Positions 6,677 to 14,090 of a stretch of 20,943 nucleotides of DNA are shown here, in pieces. Numbering within the stretch: the stretch's first letter is position 1; the number at the start of each line of letters is the position of its first letter. A program made the position numbers and the translations under genes. The notes beneath the pieces were generated by a model, which was given only the letters and a program-made list of their open reading frames with translations, was not told the origin of the DNA and did no database searches. The stretch is taken from assembly GCA_025464795.1 (NCBI GenBank), contig JAODNB010000228.1, forward strand, positions 1-20,943, in the 5' to 3' direction. Source of the stretch: Frankiales bacterium (lineage in GTDB: Bacteria > Actinomycetota > Actinomycetes > Mycobacteriales > SCTD01).

Positions 6677-6697
6677 GGTCACGGAATGACCACCTAG
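6677..6697 (-). promoter_or_regulatory. Inverted repeat and shared 14-base element upstream of the LamG gene
   Basis: GGTCA-CGGAA-TGACC at 6677-6691 is a perfect 5-base inverted repeat. It overlaps the minus-strand element CTAGGTGGTCATTC (6684-6697), which matches 13 of 14 bases of the element at 4508-4521. The site lies 69 bases before the LamG start and 118 bases before the divergent operon start, so it could control either or both. On the plus strand, TAGAGT (6695-6700) resembles a -10 box but has no good -35. Confidence 0.35.
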
Positions 6698-6815
6698 AGT
6701 AGCGGCCAATCCGAGTTGAGCAACACCCTGCTCTGCCCGAGCCTGCCACACCGCGTCGGGCGACGCCGCTGTGGAAAGATCGAGGACCAGCACGCCGACA
6801 GATCGGAGCCGACGG

Positions 6816-7247
6816 GTGGCTGCGCAGCACCAGGATCGGCGCGGTGAGCGGCGTCCCGAGCCGCCCGTCCAGCCGGACCAGCTCGAGCCGGCGTCGGCTG
6901 CGTTCCGCTACCGGCTCGGCCTCGGCGTGCTCGCGGTGACCGTCCTGGCCGTCGTGCTCGCAGCCGGCGGCGCGCCTGTCGCGCTCCGTGCGCCCGTGCT
7001 CCTGCTCGCAGGGACCCTCGTGCCCGGGTACGCCCTCGTGGTTCGGCTCCCCGTCGACGCCCCGACGCTCCTGGCGCTGGACGTCTGCGCCAGCCTCGCG
7101 GTCGAGACGGCTGGGGCGTTCGTCCTCGTCCAGGTCCGCTACTGGCACCCGATGGGCCTCGGCCTCGGACTGGCCGTCCTGTCCGGGGGGTTCGCGCTCG
7201 TGGCGGTCCAGCACCTGCGTGCCGAGGCCGCCCGGGGACCTGCGTGA
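6816..7247 (+). CDS. Small four-segment membrane protein, first gene of the polysaccharide operon
   Basis: I do not recognise the family with confidence. I chose the GTG at 6816 because GGAG sits 6 bases upstream; an in-frame GTG at 6771 has no ribosome site. The product is 143 residues. A charged, Pro-rich cytosolic N-terminus (1-32) precedes four likely membrane segments at about 34-53, 59-76, 84-107 and 114-132. The second contains GTLVPGYALVVRL, reminiscent of the PGY motif in DUF1616-like actinobacterial membrane proteins. Its GTGA overlap with the next gene indicates translational coupling, and it may be a partner or stabiliser of the large membrane protein encoded there. That role is inferred from position only. 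Confidence 0.75.
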   Translation: MAAQHQDRRGERRPEPPVQPDQLEPASAAFRYRLGLGVLAVTVLAVVLAAGGAPVALRAPVLLLAGTLVPGYALVVRLPVDAPTLLALDVCASLAVETAGAFVLVQVRYWHPMGLGLGLAVLSGGFALVAVQHLRAEAARGPA

Positions 7248-9070
7248 GCTCCAGCGCGGTGCTGCTCCCTGGCCGGCCGCTCGCGCTACCCGCGTCGCGC
7301 AGGACCCAGCTCCTCTGGCTGCCACCTGCCCTGTCGCTGCTGCTGTGGGTCGCGTCGCTGGCCACCACGAACGTCGAGAACCTGCCGGTGGGCGGGCTCA
7401 TCCCCCGCTTCCCCCTGACCTACTGGGCCGGGCTCGCCATCGTCGTCGTCAGCGCGATCAGCCTCACGCAGTCCGCGACGCTCAGGCACCGGCACCTGCT
7501 GGCTCACCTGGGCGTGCTGCTGGCGATGCTCTACGCGACCGCGCCCGCTCTCGAGGACGCGCCGCACTACACCTACACGTACAAGCACATCGCCATCTCG
7601 CAGTACATCGAGCTGTACGGCAGCGTCGACAAGACCATCGACATCTACCACCGCTGGCCGGGCTTCTTCTCGCTGTCGGCCTGGTTCTCGCAGATCTCCG
7701 GGCTGCTCGACCCGACGAGCTACGCGGCGTGGGCCGAGATCTACTTCACCTCGCTGGACGCCCTCGTCGTCTGGGCCGCCGTCCACGCCTTCACCCGCTC
7801 GACCCGCACAGCCTGGCAGGCGACGCTGCTGTTCACCGTCACGAACTGGATCGGCCAGGACTACTACTCACCCCAGGCGTTCGGCTACCTGCTCATGCTC
7901 GGGGTCCTGCTCGCCTGCATGATCGCGCTGCGCGCAGACCCAGGACCCTTCGGGCGATGGGTGGAGCGGCTGGTGGTCCGGGTGTTCCGCGTGAGGGCGG
8001 AGCAGCGCCGCACGCTGGTGCCGGCCGCGCCTCGCGGCACGGTCTCCAGGGTGCTCGTGCTCGTGGTGCTCCTCGACGCGGTCCTGGCCGCGACGCACCA
8101 GCTGACGCCCTACGTCCTGCTCCTGCAGATGACGGCGCTGGTGCTCGCGGGGTACTTCCGCCCGTGGTGGGTGAGCGTGGCCGCCGGGGCGGCGACGCTG
8201 GGCTACCTCGTTCCCAACTACGACTTCGTCGTCAACACCTTCGGGATCCTGACCAGCGCAGACCCGCTCGCGAACGCAACGACCAAGAACGCCGACGGGG
8301 TCCCCGTGCCCGGGGTCGCGCTCATCAGCCACCTCGCCCTCGCGTCGCTGCTGGTCTGCTTCCTCGGGTGCTTCATCGGCCTCGTCCGAAGGGCACGCCG
8401 CGGTCTCGTGGGCGACGCCGTGATGATCGGTGCCCTCGCTTTCTCCCCCATCCTCACCCTGGCCGCCCAGAACTACGGAGGCGAGGCCAGGCTGCGGGTG
8501 TTCCTCTACGCGTTGCCCTGGCTCTGCTGCGGACTGACGTGGCTGTGGTCCCCGGAGGGTGAGGCCCGTCGCGGGCTGCAGCTGCTCCTGCCGACGGGCA
8601 TCACCGTCGGCCTGACGGTGTGCTTCGTCGCGTTCTTCCTCGGACGCGAGGACATCAACCAGCTCACGCCGCAGGAGGTCGGCGCGGCCGCCTACCTGTT
8701 CGACCCCGCCACGGTGCAGCCCGGTGCCGTGGTGGCCCTGATGGCCCCGAACTTCCCCGCTCGCTACGGGCCGCTCTACTTCCGGCTCGCGCGCGCCGAC
8801 CTGCCGGCGCTGTCGTACGACGACTTCGGCCAGCGTCATCTCGTGTTCCCCAGCGACAGCGACGTCGCGGCTGCCGCGGCCATCATCAAGGACCAGAACG
8901 CCAACGGGGGCTACCTCGTGTTCAGCCAGGGGCAGGAGGCGTGGGCCCGCGACTACCAGCTCTACGCGCCCTTCGGCCTGAAGGCCTTCGAGGGTCGGGT
9001 CGCGCAGTCGCCGCTGTTCAAGCTGGTGTACGACCAGCCCACCGCCCGCATCTACGAGCTCAACCCGTGA
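7244..9070 (+). CDS. Polytopic membrane protein, probable GT-C glycosyltransferase or polysaccharide polymerase
   Basis: This 608-residue protein starts at a GTG that overlaps the previous stop (GTGA) and has CGGGGAC upstream. About a dozen hydrophobic segments run from residue 24 to about 465, ending with LLLPTGITVGLTVCFVAFFLG. A soluble C-terminal domain of about 140 residues follows (from REDINQLTPQEV to the end). The long segment after the third membrane helix, with YTYTYKHIAISQYIELYG and DIYHRWPGFF, and the motif HQLTPYVLL resemble actinobacterial GT-C-like enzymes of surface-polysaccharide loci, which use polyprenyl-phosphate sugars outside the membrane. In this operon the protein could be the Wzy-like polymerase or a lipid-dependent transferase; sequence alone does not decide between them. 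The coding frame is intact, and the downstream flippase fusion starts within its stop codon. Confidence 0.82.
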   Translation: MSSSAVLLPGRPLALPASRRTQLLWLPPALSLLLWVASLATTNVENLPVGGLIPRFPLTYWAGLAIVVVSAISLTQSATLRHRHLLAHLGVLLAMLYATAPALEDAPHYTYTYKHIAISQYIELYGSVDKTIDIYHRWPGFFSLSAWFSQISGLLDPTSYAAWAEIYFTSLDALVVWAAVHAFTRSTRTAWQATLLFTVTNWIGQDYYSPQAFGYLLMLGVLLACMIALRADPGPFGRWVERLVVRVFRVRAEQRRTLVPAAPRGTVSRVLVLVVLLDAVLAATHQLTPYVLLLQMTALVLAGYFRPWWVSVAAGAATLGYLVPNYDFVVNTFGILTSADPLANATTKNADGVPVPGVALISHLALASLLVCFLGCFIGLVRRARRGLVGDAVMIGALAFSPILTLAAQNYGGEARLRVFLYALPWLCCGLTWLWSPEGEARRGLQLLLPTGITVGLTVCFVAFFLGREDINQLTPQEVGAAAYLFDPATVQPGAVVALMAPNFPARYGPLYFRLARADLPALSYDDFGQRHLVFPSDSDVAAAAAIIKDQNANGGYLVFSQGQEAWARDYQLYAPFGLKAFEGRVAQSPLFKLVYDQPTARIYELNP

Positions 9071-11751
9071 CGGAGGTCGTGGAGGAGCCCGAGCTCGGGC
9101 GCGCGGCCGCTCGCGGAGGGATCTGGGGCGTCGCCGGCGAGACCAGCTCCCGTGCCGCGCAGAGCATCTGCTTCTTCGTGCTGGCGAGCGTCCTCACCCC
9201 GAAGCAGTTCGGCGCGGCAGCGGTTGCCTTCGTGTGCGTTCAGGTGGCGAACGCCCTGACCTACGCCGGGCTCGGAGCCGCGACGCAGGTGCTCGGCCCC
9301 GACGTGCGGCGCGACCGCACGGCGGTCGGCATGGCCATGGTCAGCGGTGGCGCAGGCGGGCTGCTTCTCGCGGCCCTCGCCGGCCCGTTGTGCGACCTGC
9401 TCGGCGCTCCCGATGCCACCGGACTGGTGCGGTTGGTCGCCCTCGCCCTTCCGCTCGCCCAGACGGGCGAGGTCGTGTCGGCGCTGCTCGACCGCGAGCT
9501 GCTGTTCAAGCAGACGGGCCTGGCGGTGGTGCTGGCCTCCGTCGTCTCCGCCGTCGTCGGGCTCTGGATGGCGGCAGCCGGCGCCGGCGCCGAGGCGCTT
9601 GTCGCGCAAGGGGTCGTCCAGCCGGGCGCTCGACTGCTCTTCCTCGCCGTGCGGCGCCCGTCGGCGCTCCGTCCGAGCTTCCACCGCGCGGAGGCGGGTG
9701 AGCTCTGGGGCACCGGCAAGGAGATCCTGGTCGGTGGCGTCTTCGCCACCGCCTCAGGCAACGTCGACAACGTCGCCGTCAGCGCCATCGCCGGGCCGGC
9801 TGCTCTTGGTGGCTACGGCTTCGTCTACAACCTCACGACCCTGCCGTACTTCCTGGTGGGCCTGGCTGTCGGCCGGGTCGCTCTGCCTGTCTACGCAACG
9901 CTGCACGCACGCTCCGAGTCGGTCCGGACGGCCTTCCTCACGGCCCTGGAGTCGACGTCGTGGCTCGCGGCCCTGCCCCTCGGCTACCTCGCGGTCGCTG
10001 GCCCCGAGTCCCTCCAGCTCCTGTTCGGCCACAAGTGGGACTACGTCGGGTGGGCGCTGAGGGTGCTCGCGCTGCACGGGCTGCTGCGCACCATCGAGAC
10101 CACGTCGGGCTCGGTCCTCATCTCGCTCGGCCAGGCGGACGTCATGCGCCGCGTCCAGCAGTGGCAGCTCGCGGCTGTGCTCGTCCTGCTCGGACCGCTC
10201 GTGTACGCGAAGGGCCCTCTCGGAGCCGCGATCGCGGTCGTCACGGCCGTGGCTGTCGGCACCGCGTACAGCTTCACGAGGGCGTCCCGGAGCACGAAGG
10301 CGCCCGCCACGACCATGCTCGCGCGGGTCCTGGAGGCGGCCGCGGGCGGCCTCGCAGGAGGCGCAGTGGGACTGCTCGTCCTGGACGCGGTTCCCGGAGC
10401 TCCCGGCCTCGTCCTGTCGCTGCTCGCCGCGAGCGCAACGTGGCTGCTGAGCCTGGTCGTGCTCCGCCCCCACACCGTCAGGCAGGGTGCCGGACTGCTG
10501 CGCAAGGTCCCGGAGCGGGTAGCCGAACCCGAGCCGTCGGCGGAACCCGACGCTCTGGTCGGGGCGCCCGTCGCCGTGCTGGACCTGCCGTGGGAGGGCT
10601 CGCTGGAGCTGTCGCTGGACAGCCGCTACGGCTTCGCACGCGTGCTGGTGCGACAACAAGGACAGCCCGCCGCCTGGGTCGGGGTCCCGCTCCGGCAGGG
10701 TTCTGCCACCGACGCCGAGCTACGGCGAGCGGTGGGCGACCTGCCTCCGACCCGTGCCCCCGACCTGCCCGCGACAGGTGAGGTCTGCGTCGTCGTCTGC
10801 ACGGTCGGCCGTCCGGAGATGCTGACCAGGGTCCTGACGTCCCTGCTCGCCCTCGACCACACGGCCTTCGAGGTGCTCGTCGTCGACAACCGGCCAGCGA
10901 CCGGCGAGGCTCGAGCGGTGGTGGACGCGATCGACGACCGGCGGCTGCGCATCGTCGACGAGCCCGTTCCCGGCCTGTCGGCCGCCCGCAACCGGGGCAT
11001 CGCCGAGAGCACCGCTCCCATCCTCGCCTTCACCGACGACGACGCGGTCGTCGACCCGCAGTGGTTGCGCTGGCTCACGGCGCCCCTCGTCGCCCAGGAG
11101 GCATCCGTCTCGACCGGGCTGGTGCTCCCGCTCGAGCTGGAGACCCCTGCGCAGCTGCACTTCGAGGGGTACGGCGGCTTCGCTCGTGGGATGGTCCGGC
11201 GATCGTTCGACCTCAAGGTCAACACCGCCGACGACCACCTGGTCTACCCGTTCAGCGGGGGCTCCTTCGGCAGCGGCAACAGCATGGCGTTCACCCGCGC
11301 CTGCCTGGAGGAGATCGGCGGCTTCGACGTGGCGCTGGGCGCCGGCAGCCTGACCGGCGGTGGCGAGGACATCGACGCGTTCAGCCACCTCGTGCTGCGC
11401 GGTCACACCCTGGTCTACGAGCCGAGGGCGGTCTGCTGGCACGAGCACCGCCGCGACCCCGAGTCGCTGGACCAGCAGGTCTTCACCTACGGCACCGGCT
11501 TCGGGGCGGTGCAGGTCAAGTGGCTGCTGCGCAGCAACCGCATGCGATGGGGCCTTCTGCGCAAGCTCGGCACCTTGCTCCAGGCACTGCGGCCCGGGCG
11601 TCCGAAGGCTGCGGCGGCGCGCGAGTCACCGCCGGAGCTGTCCGTCCTCGAGCTGCGCGGCATGCTCGCCAGCCCGCGCCTCTATTTACGAGCCCGTCGC
11701 GTGGCTCGCGGGCACTCCGGTCAGCTGGCCAGGATCGGAGGTCGACGTTGA
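9067..11751 (+). CDS. Wzx-type flippase fused to a GT2 glycosyltransferase
   Basis: This 894-residue protein starts at the GTG in the GTGA overlap at 9067. Residues 10 to about 475 are a MOP-superfamily polysaccharide flippase: RGGIWGVAGETSSRAAQSI at the start, then repeated membrane segments and the GNVDNVAVSAIAGPAALGGYGFVYN segment region. Residues 500-565 form a small domain containing FARVLVRQQGQPAAWVGVPL. A GT2 domain follows from 571, with VVCTVGRPE, nucleotide/metal motif TDDD at 656-659, SFGSGNSMAF, GGEDID with Glu767-Asp768, and WHEHR from 791. One frame runs through all parts, and no internal ribosome site suggests two proteins. A single polypeptide would therefore add sugar to a lipid-linked glycan and flip it. 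A lone TTA leucine codon lies at 11686-11688 (residue 874). Confidence 0.92.
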   Translation: MTEVVEEPELGRAAARGGIWGVAGETSSRAAQSICFFVLASVLTPKQFGAAAVAFVCVQVANALTYAGLGAATQVLGPDVRRDRTAVGMAMVSGGAGGLLLAALAGPLCDLLGAPDATGLVRLVALALPLAQTGEVVSALLDRELLFKQTGLAVVLASVVSAVVGLWMAAAGAGAEALVAQGVVQPGARLLFLAVRRPSALRPSFHRAEAGELWGTGKEILVGGVFATASGNVDNVAVSAIAGPAALGGYGFVYNLTTLPYFLVGLAVGRVALPVYATLHARSESVRTAFLTALESTSWLAALPLGYLAVAGPESLQLLFGHKWDYVGWALRVLALHGLLRTIETTSGSVLISLGQADVMRRVQQWQLAAVLVLLGPLVYAKGPLGAAIAVVTAVAVGTAYSFTRASRSTKAPATTMLARVLEAAAGGLAGGAVGLLVLDAVPGAPGLVLSLLAASATWLLSLVVLRPHTVRQGAGLLRKVPERVAEPEPSAEPDALVGAPVAVLDLPWEGSLELSLDSRYGFARVLVRQQGQPAAWVGVPLRQGSATDAELRRAVGDLPPTRAPDLPATGEVCVVVCTVGRPEMLTRVLTSLLALDHTAFEVLVVDNRPATGEARAVVDAIDDRRLRIVDEPVPGLSAARNRGIAESTAPILAFTDDDAVVDPQWLRWLTAPLVAQEASVSTGLVLPLELETPAQLHFEGYGGFARGMVRRSFDLKVNTADDHLVYPFSGGSFGSGNSMAFTRACLEEIGGFDVALGAGSLTGGGEDIDAFSHLVLRGHTLVYEPRAVCWHEHRRDPESLDQQVFTYGTGFGAVQVKWLLRSNRMRWGLLRKLGTLLQALRPGRPKAAAARESPPELSVLELRGMLASPRLYLRARRVARGHSGQLARIGGRR
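11737..11750 (+). promoter_or_regulatory. Ribosome binding site that fixes the TTG start of the tandem GT2 gene
   Basis: GGAGG at 11737-11741 is followed by six bases and TTG at 11748. The TTG overlaps the upstream TGA (TTGA). The open frame continues far upstream inside the preceding gene, so this site is what defines the true start. Confidence 0.85.
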
Positions 11752-14090
11752 CCTTCGACCTCGTCACCGACCACGACGTGCTCCTGTCGCCCTCCCTCAG
11801 CGTCTCCGTGTCGTCCGCCCGGGTCCTGCTCAGGGCCCAGGGGCGTCCGCTCGGGTTCGCCACCATCACCGGTCCGGCCGAGCTCAGCTCAGAGGCACTG
11901 GTCGACCTCGCTGGAGTGCGCAGTGCGCTCGAGGAGCACCTGGCCGATCCCTCGTGGGAACGGTCCGGGCCGTGGCCGGGTTCGGGGGGGCTCATCAGCG
12001 TCATCGTCGCCACCCGCGAGCGGCCGGACGCCGTGGGCCGGGCCGTCAGCTCGCTCCTGCTGTGCACGGGCGCGTTCGAGGTCATCGTTGTCGACAACGC
12101 CTCCAGCACCGACTCGACCCGCGAGGTGGTCGCAAAGCTCGGCGACGACCGGGTCCGCTACGTGCGGATGGAGGAGCCCGGGCTGTCCCGCGCCCGCAAC
12201 CACGGGGCGAGCCTTGCCAAGGGCGGCGTGCTCGCCTTCACCGACGACGACGTACGGGTCGACGCGGGGTGGGTGGAGGCGCTCGAGCGGGCCTTCACGC
12301 TGGCTCCGGAGACGGGGGTCGTGACGGGGATGGTCGTCGCCGACGAGCTCATGACGCCGGCACAGGTGTACTTCGACGGGCGGGTGTCCTGGTCGAGCCG
12401 GTGCAAGCCCTCCGAGGTGACCCTGGCCGACCGCAGGACCGATCCGCTGCAGCCCTACCGGGGCGGCGACCTCGGGACGGGCGCGAACCTGGCCATCCGC
12501 ACCAGGGTCTTCCAGGCGCTCGGCGGCTTCGACGAGGCCCTGGGCGCCGGCACCCCGAGTCGCGGCGGGGAGGACCTCGACCTGCTGGCGCGCACCCTGC
12601 TGGGAGGGTGGCGACTCCGCTACGAGCCGGCCGCGATCGTCTGGCACACGCACCGCCGGGCGCTGCCTGAGCTCCAGGAGCAGATGCGCGGCTACGGTAG
12701 CGGCCTGACCGCCTACCTGGCCAAGCACGCGCTCACGGCCGACGGCGCCCGACGCCTCCCGCGTGGGCTCGTACAAGGGGCCCGCCGAGTCAACGACCAG
12801 CACCAGTCGGTTCCTCTCACGCCCGAGCGCGAGCAGCTCCTGAAGGCAGAGCGCAAGGGCTTGATCGAGGGTCCGCTCCTGTATCGCAGGAGTCGCCGTC
12901 GGCACCCGGGCCCGGTGGGCTGGGTCGATGCCGAGCCGGCTGCACCGGTGCTCGAGCTGCTCGACGACAGCCCCGTGCCGGATGCCGCCGCCGCGCTGCT
13001 CGCGACTGTCCACGGCCGCCCGGTCGGAATGCTGCCGCTGACCGCGGAGGACCCCCGTGCCCGTGGCCTGCAGCTGTTCGCCTCGCAGGTCGCCGCGCAC
13101 GAGGCCGAGACCACGCCGTGCACCTGGCAGGCTGCGCTGCAGGACGAGCGCCCGGAGGTCACAGCGGTCATCACGACGATCGGCGACCGCCCGCACGGGC
13201 TCGAGCTCATCATCGACCTGCTGCTGAACCAGACCTACGCACCGCTCCAGGTCATCGTGGTCGACAACCGGCCGGGGGACTGGGACTCCAGCGGTGTCGC
13301 GCGTCCCCGCGTACGGCTCGTGTCGGAGACGGTCCGAGGGATCTCTGCCGCACGCAACGCCGGGCTCCGTGCCACGACGACGCCCGTCGTGCTGTTCGTC
13401 GACGACGACGTCATCCCGTCCCCCGACTGGGCCGGGCGGATCGTGGCGGCGCTCTGGAGCGGCGAGGGAGCCGCCTGCGTGACGGGTCTGATCCTGCCGC
13501 TCGAGACGAGGACCCGGGGCCAGCTGCTGCTCGAGGAGTGGGGCGGCTTCTCCAAGGGCCTCGAGGTGATCCGCCATCCTCTGCCGGCCTCCCCTTCCCC
13601 GCTCTACCCCTACCTTCCCGGGTCGTTCGGGTCGGGGGCCAACGTCGGGTTCCGCACCGACGACCTGCGGGCGGTGGGCGGCTACGACGTCGTCCTCGGC
13701 GCGGGCACCCCGACCCACGGCGGTGAGGACCTGGTCATGCAGCTCGGCATCGTGCTGTCCGGACGGACTCTGCTGTACGAGCCTGCTGCGGTGGTGTGGC
13801 ACCGGCACCGGGCCTCGACCCGGTTGTGGGGCAAGCAGCTGTTCCGCTACGGCGTCGGCCTGACGGCCTCGATGCTGCGCCAGGCGTCGCAGTCGCCGGA
13901 GCAGCGCAGGGAGATATCTCGTCGGTTGCCCCTCGCGGTCCGGCACGCGCTGTCCCCCACGTCGACCAAGAACGCCGACCGCGGCCGCGACTACCCCCGG
14001 TCGTTCATGGCGCTGGAGCTGCTCGGCATGGCCTACGGTCCTCTGGCCCTGAGCAGGAGCCTGCGCCAGCAGAAGAAGGGGATCTCGTGA
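11748..14090 (+). CDS. Tandem two-domain GT2 glycosyltransferase
   Basis: This 780-residue soluble protein has two complete GT2 units. Each is preceded by a small domain with the pattern ARVLLRAQGRPLGF (about residues 23-36) or LLATVHGRPVGM (about 418-430). Unit A has VIVATRERPD, TDDD at 165-168, GTGANLAI, GGEDLD with Glu275-Asp276 and WHTHRR. Unit B has VITTIGDRPH, VDDD at 551-554, GSGANVGF, GGEDLV with Glu660-Asp661 and WHRHRA. GT2 enzymes move a sugar from a nucleotide donor to an acceptor, here probably a growing lipid-linked glycan at the inner membrane face. Both units keep their Asp motifs, so both may be active and add consecutive sugars. They are closely similar to the GT2 unit of the upstream fusion. 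Donor and linkage are not predictable. Confidence 0.93.
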   Translation: MTFDLVTDHDVLLSPSLSVSVSSARVLLRAQGRPLGFATITGPAELSSEALVDLAGVRSALEEHLADPSWERSGPWPGSGGLISVIVATRERPDAVGRAVSSLLLCTGAFEVIVVDNASSTDSTREVVAKLGDDRVRYVRMEEPGLSRARNHGASLAKGGVLAFTDDDVRVDAGWVEALERAFTLAPETGVVTGMVVADELMTPAQVYFDGRVSWSSRCKPSEVTLADRRTDPLQPYRGGDLGTGANLAIRTRVFQALGGFDEALGAGTPSRGGEDLDLLARTLLGGWRLRYEPAAIVWHTHRRALPELQEQMRGYGSGLTAYLAKHALTADGARRLPRGLVQGARRVNDQHQSVPLTPEREQLLKAERKGLIEGPLLYRRSRRRHPGPVGWVDAEPAAPVLELLDDSPVPDAAAALLATVHGRPVGMLPLTAEDPRARGLQLFASQVAAHEAETTPCTWQAALQDERPEVTAVITTIGDRPHGLELIIDLLLNQTYAPLQVIVVDNRPGDWDSSGVARPRVRLVSETVRGISAARNAGLRATTTPVVLFVDDDVIPSPDWAGRIVAALWSGEGAACVTGLILPLETRTRGQLLLEEWGGFSKGLEVIRHPLPASPSPLYPYLPGSFGSGANVGFRTDDLRAVGGYDVVLGAGTPTHGGEDLVMQLGIVLSGRTLLYEPAAVVWHRHRASTRLWGKQLFRYGVGLTASMLRQASQSPEQRREISRRLPLAVRHALSPTSTKNADRGRDYPRSFMALELLGMAYGPLALSRSLRQQKKGIS

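Noticed and set aside
8620..9066. Upstream extension of the flippase-GT frame
   Set aside because: The frame is open back to 8620, but the translation is Arg/Pro-rich noise overlapping the polymerase-like gene. The GTG at 9067 in a GTGA overlap gives the conserved flippase start.
10480..10570. Possible split of the flippase-GT gene into two genes
   Set aside because: There is no stop codon, and the GTG at 10576 has no Shine-Dalgarno sequence. One frame spans the junction, so a fusion is the simpler reading.
11061..11747. Upstream extension of the tandem GT2 frame
   Set aside because: It overlaps the GT2 domain of the preceding gene in another frame and has no similarity. GGAGG at 11737 with TTG at 11748 defines the start.
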